From assembly GCA_041743935.1 (NCBI GenBank), contig JBGTLU010000002.1:62001-126000 (forward strand): 64,000 bases of DNA, in the 5' to 3' direction. Below the pieces are notes generated by a model. That model made no database searches and was not told the DNA's origin. It saw only the letters and a list, made by a program, of their open reading frames with translations. Below, in pieces: positions 54,114 to 62,462 of this stretch. The stretch is from JBGTLU01 sp041743935. GTDB taxonomy: Bacteria > Bacteroidota > Bacteroidia > Sphingobacteriales > Sphingobacteriaceae. Both the position numbers and the translations under genes were made by a program. The stretch's first letter is position 1; each line of letters begins with the position of its first letter.

Positions 54114-54785
54114 ATGCAAAAATACCTTGCCGAGTTTGTAGGTACTTTTCTGTTAGTTTTTATAGGCACTGGTTCTATTGTTTTTGATAACCAAATTTAC
54201 CCCATTGGCGGATTGGGTATTTCGCTGGCATTTGGAGGCATAGTTACCATAGTAATATTATTATTCGGCAAGATTTCGGGTGCTCATGTGAATCCGGCGG
54301 TGAGTATTGCTCTGGTATTTTCTGGTTCATTGAGTAAGAAAAAACTTCCGGGCTATTTGATAATGCAACTAGCGGGGGCATTGCTTGCTTCAGGAGTTCT
54401 ATTTTTTCTTTTTCCTGAGGATGAAACCTTAGGGGCTAGTTTACCTAGTATTTCGTTAATATCTGCTTTTATTTTAGAGTTATTTTTAACTTTTATGTTG
54501 ATGTTGGGGATTTTTATATGTGCCAATACCAGCCATTTTTTGAAGAATTTTTTGCCATACGCTATAGGATTCATCGTATTTATGGAAGCTTACTTAGCCG
54601 GACCTTTAACCGGGGCAAGCATGAATCCCGCTCGAAGTATAGCGCCACTTTTGTTTTCTGGTAATGCAGATCTTCTTTGGTTGTATACGTTTGCACCAAT
54701 TACTGGAGCTATGTTAGCCTATTTGTTTTGGGGTTTATTAAAAAAAATACAGCGGTTAAATAATATTATTGCTTTGCCACTTTAA
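54114..54785 (+). CDS. aqpS: Aquaglyceroporin (MIP family), AqpS-like
   Basis: 223 residues with six membrane helices and two half-helices carrying the two NPA boxes, AHVNPAVS near residue 60 and ASMNPARS near residue 168. The operon position behind arsR and arsC, with no ArsB or Acr3 pump, fits the arsenite-exit channel arrangement known from AqpS in Sinorhizobium: arsenite made by ArsC leaves down its gradient. The call as arsenite channel rests on the context; the protein alone could equally move water or glycerol. Its last 20 bp overlap the convergent oxidoreductase gene. Confidence 0.82.
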   Translation: MQKYLAEFVGTFLLVFIGTGSIVFDNQIYPIGGLGISLAFGGIVTIVILLFGKISGAHVNPAVSIALVFSGSLSKKKLPGYLIMQLAGALLASGVLFFLFPEDETLGASLPSISLISAFILELFLTFMLMLGIFICANTSHFLKNFLPYAIGFIVFMEAYLAGPLTGASMNPARSIAPLLFSGNADLLWLYTFAPITGAMLAYLFWGLLKKIQRLNNIIALPL

Positions 54786-55734
54786 TAACAACATTTCCGG
54801 TTTTCTGCCCAGTTTCTACGTAGCGATAAGCATCTTCTACCTGTTCTAAGGAATAATATCGGTCGATAACCGGTTTAAAGTAGTTGTTTTCGGCTAATTG
54901 TTTCAAAAAGCTCACATCCTCTTTGGTTATACTCGGTAGTGGGAAAAGTAATTTTTTGCCACCACCAATAGGCGTTGTTAACGCCAACAAGATGTTGATG
55001 CCGTTTTTACCAAATTCTGTAGAAATATATATGCCTTTTTGTTTTAATAGCGGTTTGCAAATCTTGAAAGAGCTTTTTCCTACAGCATCAAAAATAAAGG
55101 CATATTTTTCTTTTTGAGTTGTGTAATCTTCGGTTTGATAATCGATTACTACATCGGCACCCAAACTTTTTACCAAGTTTACATTTTTAGAGTTGCATAC
55201 AGCAGTTACATGCATGCCAAAATATTTCAGGAGTTGCACGGCAGCAGATCCAATGGCACCGGTAGCTCCATACACCACTACTTCTTGTCCGCTTTGGAGT
55301 TTAGCTGCCCTAATATTACACAAGGCATAATGAGCGCCTTCTGTAAGACAAGCAGCTTCTTCGAAGTTTAAATTTTTTGGTTTTAGGGCGATGGCATCCT
55401 TTTCGGAGAGACAAATAAATTCAGCATGACCACCAAATTTATCATCGTTAAATCCAAAAACTTCGTCGCCAATGTTAAACTCTGATACCTTATCTCCAAT
55501 TTGAGTAATAATGCCAGAAAACTCACAACCTAGAATGGGGTATTTTGGTCGGAAGAGACCACTCCAAAATCTTGAAATAAAATACTCTGCACTTCTGAAA
55601 CCAGCATCCGTACGATTTACAGTGCTAGCAATTACTTTTATTAGCACTTCATTTTCGGCAGGTTTTGGAATTGGTACTTCGTCGATATACACAACTTCTG
55701 GTGGACCATATTGCTTATAAACTGCTGCTTTCAT
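54766..55734 (-). CDS. NAD(P)-dependent MDR oxidoreductase (quinone reductase-like)
   Basis: 322 residues of the medium-chain dehydrogenase family. N-terminal GroES-like domain (MKAAVYKQYGPPEVVYIDEVP) and a Rossmann fold with YGATGAIGSAAVQLLKYFG near residue 153. There is no GHE zinc site or structural cysteine set, so it belongs to the zinc-free quinone oxidoreductase-like branch, probably NADPH-dependent. It sits 29 bp after dnaJ on the same strand and may be read through from that operon. It overlaps aqpS by 20 bp at the 3' end. Confidence 0.82.
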   Translation of the reverse strand: MKAAVYKQYGPPEVVYIDEVPIPKPAENEVLIKVIASTVNRTDAGFRSAEYFISRFWSGLFRPKYPILGCEFSGIITQIGDKVSEFNIGDEVFGFNDDKFGGHAEFICLSEKDAIALKPKNLNFEEAACLTEGAHYALCNIRAAKLQSGQEVVVYGATGAIGSAAVQLLKYFGMHVTAVCNSKNVNLVKSLGADVVIDYQTEDYTTQKEKYAFIFDAVGKSSFKICKPLLKQKGIYISTEFGKNGINILLALTTPIGGGKKLLFPLPSITKEDVSFLKQLAENNYFKPVIDRYYSLEQVEDAYRYVETGQKTGNVVIKVAKQ

Positions 55735-55763
55735 CGACCTAAAAAAGAAAAATAATTAGTTTT

Positions 55764-56918
55764 TTACTCGAAATATTCTTTCATTCTATCAAAAAAACCT
55801 TTGTCATTTTTACCCGGACTAGGTTTAAAATTTGGCGAATTAGCTAATTTTTCTAGGATTTCTCTTTCTTCTTTCGATACTACTTTTGGAGTCCAAATGT
55901 TTACTTGCACCAATTGATCGCCGGTGCCGTATCCGTTTATTTCGGGAATTCCTTTTCCTTTCAATCGTAATATTCTTCCTGCTTGTGTTCCAGGGTCAAT
56001 TTTAATTTTGGCTTTTCCATCTATGGTAGGCACTTCTACCGATGTTCCTAAGGTTGCATCTACAAAATTCAGGTATAAATCGTAAATAATGTTGTTGCCA
56101 TCTCGTTTCAAGACGTTGTGTTCTATTTCCTCAACCAAAATGATTAAATCTCCCGGAATACCACCGCGTTGTGCTGCATTTCCTTTCCCGCTCATGCTTA
56201 ATTGCATGCCATCACTCACACCGGCAGGTATGTTTATGGAAATAGTTTCTTCTCCACGAACGGTTCCTTCGCCATAACAAACGTTACATTTATCCACAAT
56301 TACTTGTCCTTCGCCGTTGCAAGTTGGACAAGTTGTGGTGGTTTGCATTTGTCCGAGTATGGTATTGGTTATGCGCCTAACACTGCCCGAGCCATTGCAT
56401 GTACCGCAGGTTTTAAACCCGCTTGCACCTCTAGCACCTGAGCCATTACACGTTTTACAGGAGACAGATTTTGCCACTTTAATGGTTTTTTCAACCCCTT
56501 TGGCAATTTCTTCTAAAGTTAATTTTACTTTGATGCGAAGATTAGTTCCGCGATTGGCTCTTCTTGCGCCACCACGAGTGCCACCTCCTCCGAAAAAACC
56601 TTCGAATGGGCTTCCACCAAAAATATCTCCAAACTGACTGAAGATATCTTCCATATTCATGCCACCTGGAGCACCACCAAAACCACCACCTGCTGCATTT
56701 CCGGCATGGCCAAATTGATCGTATCGTTGACGCTTTTCTGGGTTACTTAAAACTTCGTAAGCTTCGGCTGCTTCTTTGAATTTTTCTTCGGCAGATTTGT
56801 CATCTGGGTTTTTATCCGGGTGATATTTAATGGCCAATTTACGGTAGGCTTTTTTTATTTCATCGGCACTTGATTTGCGATCAACGCCTAAAATATCGTA
56901 ATAATCTCTTTTTGCCAT
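55764..56918 (-). CDS. dnaJ: Chaperone DnaJ
   Basis: 384 residues, the Hsp40 partner of DnaK. J-domain with HPDKN near residue 33; a Gly/Phe-rich linker (GGGFGGAPGG...FFGGGGTRG); four CxxCxGxG zinc motifs (CKTCNGSG, CGTCNGSG, CPTCNGEG, CNVCYGEG) about residues 151-216; and the C-terminal substrate-binding domains. All parts of a class A DnaJ are present. It starts 3 bp after grpE. dnaK is not in the window. No HrcA CIRCE element was found upstream. Confidence 0.96.
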   Translation of the reverse strand: MAKRDYYDILGVDRKSSADEIKKAYRKLAIKYHPDKNPDDKSAEEKFKEAAEAYEVLSNPEKRQRYDQFGHAGNAAGGGFGGAPGGMNMEDIFSQFGDIFGGSPFEGFFGGGGTRGGARRANRGTNLRIKVKLTLEEIAKGVEKTIKVAKSVSCKTCNGSGARGASGFKTCGTCNGSGSVRRITNTILGQMQTTTTCPTCNGEGQVIVDKCNVCYGEGTVRGEETISINIPAGVSDGMQLSMSGKGNAAQRGGIPGDLIILVEEIEHNVLKRDGNNIIYDLYLNFVDATLGTSVEVPTIDGKAKIKIDPGTQAGRILRLKGKGIPEINGYGTGDQLVQVNIWTPKVVSKEEREILEKLANSPNFKPSPGKNDKGFFDRMKEYFE

Positions 56919-56921
56919 TAT

Positions 56922-57503
56922 TTATGCTCCCACCACTACTTTTGCAAAACGAATCACTTTGTCGTTCAATAAAAATCCTTTTTCAACAACATCTATCACT
57001 TTTCCTTTAAGTTCTTCGTTAGGAGCAGGCAGGTTGGTTATTGCTTCGTGTAAATCGGTATCAAACGTGCTGCCTATTACGTTTTCCATTTCTTTTAATC
57101 CTTGTACAGATAGGGTGTTTTTTAGTTTGTTGTGGATTAGAACTACTCCTTCTTTTACAGATTGTATGTTTGAATCCTCGGTCATGGAACGTGTAGCACG
57201 TTCAAAATCATCAATTACAGGTAAAAGAGATTTAATTACATTGCCTCCGGCCGTATTTAATAGTTCTATTTTTTCTTTAGCAGTTCTTCTTTTGTAATTA
57301 TCAAACTCGGCAAAAAGACGTAAATACTTGTCGTTTAACTCTTTAATTTCTTGTTGTAGCTGTTGTTCTATTTGTTCTGCAGTTTCTTCAGCTTTTGTAT
57401 TGTTTACTTTGGAATTCTCTTTTACTTGTTTATCGGCTTTCTTCTTCGACTTAATCATGTGTTGTTTTATTTTTTTACGTTGGATTGTCAATTTGTTTGC
57501 CAT
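56922..57503 (-). CDS. grpE: Nucleotide exchange factor GrpE
   Basis: 193 residues as read. It exchanges nucleotide on DnaK. A basic N-terminus and a long coiled coil (about 35-75, with ELNDKYLRLFAEFDNYKRRTAKEK), then the beta-rich head with DLHEAITNLPAPNEELKGKVIDVVEKGFLLNDKVIRFAKVVV. Met16 is a possible alternative start. The 163-bp gap upstream (57504-57666) holds no gene; an ATACTAGTAT palindrome near 57535-57546 is noted. It shares an operon with dnaJ. Confidence 0.92.
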   Translation of the reverse strand: MANKLTIQRKKIKQHMIKSKKKADKQVKENSKVNNTKAEETAEQIEQQLQQEIKELNDKYLRLFAEFDNYKRRTAKEKIELLNTAGGNVIKSLLPVIDDFERATRSMTEDSNIQSVKEGVVLIHNKLKNTLSVQGLKEMENVIGSTFDTDLHEAITNLPAPNEELKGKVIDVVEKGFLLNDKVIRFAKVVVGA

Positions 57504-57666
57504 CTTATTTAATCAGACAGCATGGCAGTATTTATACTAGTATGGTTGTAAATGTGTCAATTATTAGGTAATGGATGATGGATGTTTGTAATAGTTGTTG
57601 TGCTTTTTCAGAAAAAATAAATTCAACCACAAATCAAAAAATTAAATTCAGACAAGATTGGATATG

Positions 57667-58476
57667 TTATTTGAGGTAATTTATTTCAGGTTTTTTAGAA
57701 CTAAAGAATAATAGATATAATCCTAAAAGTACAAACGGAATACTTAACCACTGACCCATGTTTAATACCATGCTTTTCTCAAAATCTACCTGAATATCTT
57801 TATAGAATTCTATTAAAAATCTGAATGTAAATAGAAAAGTGAGAAATAATCCTGTTATCATTCCATCTTTTAATTTATGGACGTTTGAGTTATAAAATCT
57901 GTATAATATCCAAAACAGTAATACACAAAAAAGGGCTTCATAAATTTGTGTTGGGTGGCGCGGAAGTTTTTCGGGGTCACTTAGAGGAAAGATAAATGCC
58001 CATGCAACTTCGGTAGGTTTGCCATATATTTCTGAATTAAATAAGTTCCCAATTCGAATAAACGCTCCGGTTAAGGCGGCTACTATTACTACTCTATCTA
58101 CCACCCATAAATAGGATTTTTTGCTCACATTGTGTGTATAAAGCCACAAACCGGTTAAAATTCCGATAGCTGCACCATGACTTGCTAATCCGCCTTGCCA
58201 GATGTAAAGTATTTCGATGATATTCTTGGAATAATACTCCCAATCATAAAACAAACAATGTCCAATTCTGGCTCCAATTACAGTAGAAAGTACCATGTAC
58301 ATGGTGAGCTTGTCTAGCCATTCAATACTAATTCCTTCTTTGGTAAATATTTTTTGCATGACGATGTAACTGGCCACAAACCCTCCGGCAAAAAGTAATC
58401 CGTACCAACGCAGGGATAAGAAGCCAATTTCGAAAATTTCGGGAGATGCGGTCCAGTTTATTGCTAATGAAATCAT
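57667..58476 (-). CDS. lgt: Prolipoprotein diacylglyceryl transferase
   Basis: 269 residues with about seven membrane helices. Lgt attaches diacylglycerol to the lipobox cysteine of prolipoproteins on the inner membrane. Conserved parts: the GGLASHGAAIG (His) segment near residue 97, IRIGNLFNSEIYGKPT near residue 140 (Lgt signature), and RHPTQIYEA near residue 175. Full length for the family. The 58477-58567 gap includes an A/T-rich dyad. Its direct neighbours grpE/dnaJ and the TonB receptor are not functionally linked. Confidence 0.93.
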   Translation of the reverse strand: MISLAINWTASPEIFEIGFLSLRWYGLLFAGGFVASYIVMQKIFTKEGISIEWLDKLTMYMVLSTVIGARIGHCLFYDWEYYSKNIIEILYIWQGGLASHGAAIGILTGLWLYTHNVSKKSYLWVVDRVVIVAALTGAFIRIGNLFNSEIYGKPTEVAWAFIFPLSDPEKLPRHPTQIYEALFCVLLFWILYRFYNSNVHKLKDGMITGLFLTFLFTFRFLIEFYKDIQVDFEKSMVLNMGQWLSIPFVLLGLYLLFFSSKKPEINYLK

Positions 58477-58502
58477 ATTTCAGGTATTTTGAACCGAAGG
58501 TA

Positions 58503-58536
58503 TAAAAAAATATTTCCGCAATATTGTAGGAATATT
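58503..58536 (-). terminator. Probable terminator of the TonB receptor at 58568
   Basis: On the minus strand AATATTCC ... GGAAATATT (an 8/9-nt arm pair with one bulge) is followed by a T-run. Weak stem. Confidence 0.45.
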
Positions 58537-58567
58537 ATTTTAATGGCGCGATCAGTTTTTTTGTTAT

Positions 58568-60793
58568 TTATCTGAGGCTGTATCTTACGCCTAAAAACCC
58601 TCTTATGCCTTGTACAGGTGCATAATTATAATCGGGGTTAAAGGGCAAATCATTTGGGTTAGTTTTATCTAAGGTTTTATCGAAAGGGTCAAATGCTCTA
58701 AGAATTGGATTGTCGGGAATGAAATTCAATATGTTTTTTACTCCGCCAAACATTTCGAAACCACTTCTTAGTTTTTTGGTTAGTTGTATGTTTTGCAAAC
58801 TAAACCAAGGGGAATATTCTGGGCGAAAATCATTTTCAACGGTAACTAATCGCATGGGTCCAAAAATATTTCCGGTGTAATCTATGCTTAATCCTGCCGA
58901 TTGTATGAGATAACTTAACGCATAATTACCAGTAAATTTTGGGGCTGCAATAAGTTGTTCGCGTATTGTATTTTCTACTTGATACACATCCATTAACGTA
59001 AATCCGGCAAGGATTTTCATTGCTGAAGATATAGTGTAATTGGTATTAAGGGAGATGCCTTTAGATATACTAAAACCATCTAAGTTATCATAGATAATTT
59101 GGGTGTCGTTGGTTTCAAAATCGCCGATGATGCGGTTACTGAAATAGGTGTAAAAAGCAGAAGCATCTAGATTTATAAAACCTGCACCTACAGGGATGAA
59201 TTTTTGATAATTGATGTTTGCATTATAAGAACGTTCTGGTTTTAAAGCATTGGCAATAAACACTTCACGTGCTCCGGTTAATGCCGAGTGATCTTCGGTA
59301 AATAAATTTACAACTCGATATCCATTACCTAAACTCAGTCTCCATGTATTGTTCTTATTGGGACTGAATTTGTAATTAATACGAGGACTAAAAATGGATC
59401 CATGTTCAGAGTTGTAATCATATCTTAAACCCAAAAGGAGTTTATTTTTATCATTCAGACTGATTTCGTTTTGTACAAAGACCCCTGGCAGGTAAGTTAC
59501 CGATGGCTTGTTTTGAAAATTTTCATCGGCTGTTGCAGGCGAATTATCATCATAAAACGTATAGCGCAATGCAGCACCTACTAAAATATCGTGCTTTTTG
59601 CCTACTTTTTTATCCCAAACTAATTGGCCAAAAGCTATTTTTTGGTTGGCTTTATATGGTGTAGTTCCATAAAAAGAATCTTGTTTGTGTTGATTTAAAG
59701 AATAACTAAAGTCTATTTTTTCATTGGTTGGAAGTTGATAAATTCCTAATAATTCCCATCTGTTGGTAAAAATAGATTCTCCGTACACATCGCCAGATCC
59801 TCGCAAATTTTGGTTGAATTGCAATTCGCCACCAAACCTATCTTCTGTATAATACCTGAATGCTACATTGGCAATTCTGTTTTCTGCTCTTTGTACATTA
59901 AATTTGGTGAAAATAGAAGCTCTTTTTTGTAAAGTAATATCTGTAAAGTTATCGTTATTTACATCTAACTTATTTGTAAAATTATAAACGTTTGTGCTTG
60001 CCAACGCATTAATTTTACTGCCTATTTTAAAAGTTAATCCCAAATCTGCATTTAAATCTTGTTGGCTGCCTCCAACAAATTCGGCAAAAACCTTAGGTGC
60101 ATTCAAAGGACTTTTGGTAATAACATTAATAATACCTGCAACAGCTTCTGAACCATACAAAGTACTAGCTGGGCCTTTCACTATTTCAATCCGTTCTACC
60201 ATACTATTAGGTATACCACTTAAACCATATACCGTTGATAGCGCACTTACTATTGGCATACCATCAATCATCACAAGAGTGTAGGGGCCTTCTAATCCAT
60301 TGATATGAATATCACCAGTATTACACACATTGCAATTTAATTGAGGTTGAACACCGTTTACAGCACTCAGCGCTTCAAAAATATTTGGTGTAGGGTTTTT
60401 GCGAAAAAATGCTGGGGTATACACTTCTACAGGCACAGAAGATTCTAGTTTTGATATTTCTTTCAAAGTACCGGTAACTACTACCTCGTTAAGTGTATTT
60501 TCTTTTGGGTTTAAGAAGATGGTAAGTTGGATATCTTTATTTCCTGATACATTAATTTTTCGCTCATAGGTATCAAATCCAACCAAAGTAACCAATAAAG
60601 TGTAACTACCTACAGGAATGTTTTGTAGGCTAAATTCTCCATTTTCTTTAGATATGGCACCAAAATTTGTTCCTTTTAACCCAATGCTACAAAATGGAAT
60701 CGAGGTATTCCCATCAGATATTTTACCACTAATACTGCCAGTTTGTGCAAAACAAAAAAATGGTAGCAATAAGAGTAGTAGTGTGTATTTCAT
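58568..60793 (-). CDS. TonB-dependent receptor, possibly metal or cofactor uptake
   Basis: 741 residues. Signal peptide to FAQ (~17), a CarboxypepD-reg-like domain about 20-95, the plug about 110-220 (a NCNVCNTGDIHINGLEGPYTL segment; DGMPIVSALSTVYGLSGI; IEIVKGPASTLYGSEAVAGIINVIT), and a barrel to the end, which ends LGVRYSLR. The CNVCNTGDIHIN stretch is frequent in receptors for haem or metal complexes, but the ligand is not certain. A palindrome resembling MntR/DtxR boxes lies 58-73 bp upstream, suggesting metal regulation. Single gene unit with a weak terminator. Confidence 0.88.
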   Translation of the reverse strand: MKYTLLLLLLPFFCFAQTGSISGKISDGNTSIPFCSIGLKGTNFGAISKENGEFSLQNIPVGSYTLLVTLVGFDTYERKINVSGNKDIQLTIFLNPKENTLNEVVVTGTLKEISKLESSVPVEVYTPAFFRKNPTPNIFEALSAVNGVQPQLNCNVCNTGDIHINGLEGPYTLVMIDGMPIVSALSTVYGLSGIPNSMVERIEIVKGPASTLYGSEAVAGIINVITKSPLNAPKVFAEFVGGSQQDLNADLGLTFKIGSKINALASTNVYNFTNKLDVNNDNFTDITLQKRASIFTKFNVQRAENRIANVAFRYYTEDRFGGELQFNQNLRGSGDVYGESIFTNRWELLGIYQLPTNEKIDFSYSLNQHKQDSFYGTTPYKANQKIAFGQLVWDKKVGKKHDILVGAALRYTFYDDNSPATADENFQNKPSVTYLPGVFVQNEISLNDKNKLLLGLRYDYNSEHGSIFSPRINYKFSPNKNNTWRLSLGNGYRVVNLFTEDHSALTGAREVFIANALKPERSYNANINYQKFIPVGAGFINLDASAFYTYFSNRIIGDFETNDTQIIYDNLDGFSISKGISLNTNYTISSAMKILAGFTLMDVYQVENTIREQLIAAPKFTGNYALSYLIQSAGLSIDYTGNIFGPMRLVTVENDFRPEYSPWFSLQNIQLTKKLRSGFEMFGGVKNILNFIPDNPILRAFDPFDKTLDKTNPNDLPFNPDYNYAPVQGIRGFLGVRYSLR

Positions 60794-60812
60794 TTGTCAA
60801 AAAATAATTAGA

Positions 60813-60820
60813 CAAATATA
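60813..60820 (-). promoter_or_regulatory. -7 element of the TonB receptor (58568-60793)
   Basis: Minus strand TATATTTG, an exact consensus, ~20 bp before the ATG. A dyad ATTTGTC (60792-60798) / GACAAAT (60811-60817) straddles the start region. No -33 TTTG at 19 bp. Confidence 0.5.
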
Positions 60821-60850
60821 ATTATAAAATTAGAATGATATAATATTATT

Positions 60851-60866
60851 TTTAGATTTATCTAAA
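60851..60866 (-). promoter_or_regulatory. MntR/DtxR-like palindrome upstream of the TonB receptor
   Basis: TTTAGAT-TT-ATCTAAA, a perfect 7-bp dyad. It resembles the DtxR/MntR-type operators, where arms read TTTAG or TTAGG and CTAAA or CCTAA. It lies just upstream of the expected -33 position. Confidence 0.5.
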
Positions 60867-60941
60867 AATAAAACAAATAGATATGTAATGTTTTTTGTTA
60901 AAACCAATTTATATTAATGATAACGAATGAATATCGACTTC

Positions 60942-61784
60942 TTAAAGAAATATTTTAGAAGAAAAATTCATGGCTTCCTTAAAGGCAGCTTCATTAATTC
61001 CAGTTGTAATATTTTTATCAGCTAGGTAGTGTAAAATATTTTCGGTGGCTATGTTTCCTACTAAATCATCGTTTGCCATAGGGCAACCACCATATCCTTT
61101 TAATGCGGCATCAAACCTACGGCAACCTGCTTGCCAAGCAGCATTTATTTTTTCTTCCCAATTATATGGATGAGAATGCAAATGAACACCCCATTCTATT
61201 GAGGGGTAAGTGGCATTGAGGGATGTGAAGAGGTAAGTTATGTTCTCGGGATTTGAAACTCCAACGGTATCGGCCAAAGACAAGATTTTCACATCTAACT
61301 GGTGTAATTTATCCGCCCATTGAGCAACAATTTCTGCATTCCAAGGGTCCCCATAAGGATTGCCAAATCCCATTGAAAGATAAACTACAGCTTTTTTATT
61401 CTTTTTAGAACAAATATCCTGAATCTGTTCAACGTTTTTAAGTGAATCTAAAATGGATGAATTGGTATTGCGTTGTTGGAAAGTCTCCGAAACTGAAAAA
61501 GGAAATCCTAAGTACGTAATTTCTTCGTGTTGTGCTGCTTCTTCTGCTCCACGCACATTTGCAACAATAGCCAATAATTTTGTGTCGTTTGTAAGTTCCA
61601 ATCCGGCTAAAACTTCTTTCGTATCTCTTAATTGAGGAATTGCCTTTGCAGAAACAAAGCTGCCAAAGTCGATGGTATCAAACCCACATTTTAATAATAA
61701 ATTGATGTAAGCAATTTTAAGTTCTGTAGGTACAAAATCATGCAAACCTTGCATAGCATCTCTGGGGCACTCAATTAATTTCAT
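60942..61784 (-). CDS. Hydroxymethylglutaryl-CoA lyase
   Basis: 280 residues of the HMGL/pyruvate-carboxyltransferase TIM-barrel family. It cleaves HMG-CoA to acetyl-CoA and acetoacetate, the last step of leucine breakdown. Opening ECPRDAMQGLHDFVPTELKIAY, GVHLHSHPYNWEEKI (metal-binding HxH) and GYGGCPMANDDLVGNIATE (the catalytic-loop Cys, as in GxGGCP) are all seen. Length is near the usual ~300. It starts 7 bp after rnhA on the same strand, so likely co-transcribed. Confidence 0.85.
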   Translation of the reverse strand: MKLIECPRDAMQGLHDFVPTELKIAYINLLLKCGFDTIDFGSFVSAKAIPQLRDTKEVLAGLELTNDTKLLAIVANVRGAEEAAQHEEITYLGFPFSVSETFQQRNTNSSILDSLKNVEQIQDICSKKNKKAVVYLSMGFGNPYGDPWNAEIVAQWADKLHQLDVKILSLADTVGVSNPENITYLFTSLNATYPSIEWGVHLHSHPYNWEEKINAAWQAGCRRFDAALKGYGGCPMANDDLVGNIATENILHYLADKNITTGINEAAFKEAMNFSSKIFL

Positions 61785-61790
61785 GTTATT

Positions 61791-62252
61791 TCAATTGTTT
61801 ATTTTTTCTGCCAGCTCATATACAGAGTCTATCTTCAATTTTCCTTTACTTGCCATAACTGCTAAGGTATCACACCTTTCGTTTTCCGGGTGACCGGCAT
61901 GGCCTTTAATCCACTTAAATTTTACTTTATGTAATTTATAAACTTGCAAGAAACGTTCCCACAGATCCGCATTTTTTTTGTCTTTATATCCTTTTTTCTG
62001 CCATCCAAATACCCAAGCTTTTTCAACTGCATCTACCACGTACTTAGAATCTGAATAAATTATAACTTCTTGATTTAGATTTTTGAGAGCCTCTAACCCA
62101 ATAATTACAGCCAATAATTCCATTCTGTTATTGGTGGTAAGTCTATAGCCTTCAGATATTTCTTTGTAATGTTTACCAGATTTAAGTATGGTGCCATAAC
62201 CACCCGGCCCAGGATTTCCTTGTGAAGCACCATCGGTGAAAATTTCAATCAT
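61791..62252 (-). CDS. rnhA: Ribonuclease HI
   Basis: 153 residues, cutting RNA in RNA/DNA hybrids. The catalytic acids are in EIFTDGASQGNPGPGGYG (Asp7 region), NNRMELLAVIIGLEAL (Glu) and IYSDSKYVVDAV (Asp). The basic handle KKGYKDKKNADLWERFLQ and the HPENERCDTLA loop near the C-terminus match E. coli-type RNase HI. ATG 62252 gives the standard MIEIFTDGA start. Confidence 0.95.
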   Translation of the reverse strand: MIEIFTDGASQGNPGPGGYGTILKSGKHYKEISEGYRLTTNNRMELLAVIIGLEALKNLNQEVIIYSDSKYVVDAVEKAWVFGWQKKGYKDKKNADLWERFLQVYKLHKVKFKWIKGHAGHPENERCDTLAVMASKGKLKIDSVYELAEKINN

Positions 62253-62281
62253 CCTCCAAAAATATAAATTTAGCTTTGCTG

Positions 62282-62312
62282 TTGTTGTAATGACTTAAGA
62301 ATATTATTTTTG
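62282..62312 (+). promoter_or_regulatory. Promoter of tRNA-His
   Basis: TTG (62282-62284), 20 bp, then TATTTTTG (62305-62312), an exact -7 match. The predicted start lies ~20 nt before the tRNA. Confidence 0.65.
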
Positions 62313-62340
62313 CAGTCCGTTTCAAATAAATTATTTCACG

Positions 62341-62417
62341 GAGATTGTAGCTCAGTTGGTTAGAGCGCCTGATTGTGGTTCAGGAGGTCGCGGGTTCGAG
62401 CCCCGTCTTTCTCCCCA
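62341..62417 (+). tRNA. tRNA-His (anticodon GTG)
   Basis: Cloverleaf with D-stem GCTC/GAGC, anticodon stem CCTGA/TCAGG, loop TTGTGGT with anticodon GTG at 62375-62377, variable loop AGGTC, T-stem GCGGG/CCCGT, loop TTCGAGC. The 3' CCA is encoded at 62415-62417, position 73 is C (62414), and the base before (62340) is G, fitting the -1 G unique to tRNA-His. In the acceptor stem, G1-A2-G3-A4 and G7 pair normally, but T5 and T6 face T68 and T67. Confidence 0.9.
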
Positions 62418-62419
62418 AG

Positions 62420-62449
62420 AAGAAATGCCCCCGTTTGGAGGCATTTCTT
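62420..62449 (+). terminator. Hairpin downstream of tRNA-His
   Basis: AAGAAATGCC (62420-62429) pairs with GGCATTTCTT (62440-62449), extended inside by a CC/GG pair. Only a short T-rich end follows, so its terminator role is probable rather than clear. It could also serve the leftward gene at 62463. Confidence 0.5.
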
Positions 62450-62462
62450 GTTTAGGAAGGAT

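Noticed and set aside
57504..57666. CIRCE or heat-shock operator upstream of grpE
   Set aside because: No TTAGCACTC-N9-GAGTGCTAA; only a short ATACTAGTAT palindrome is seen.
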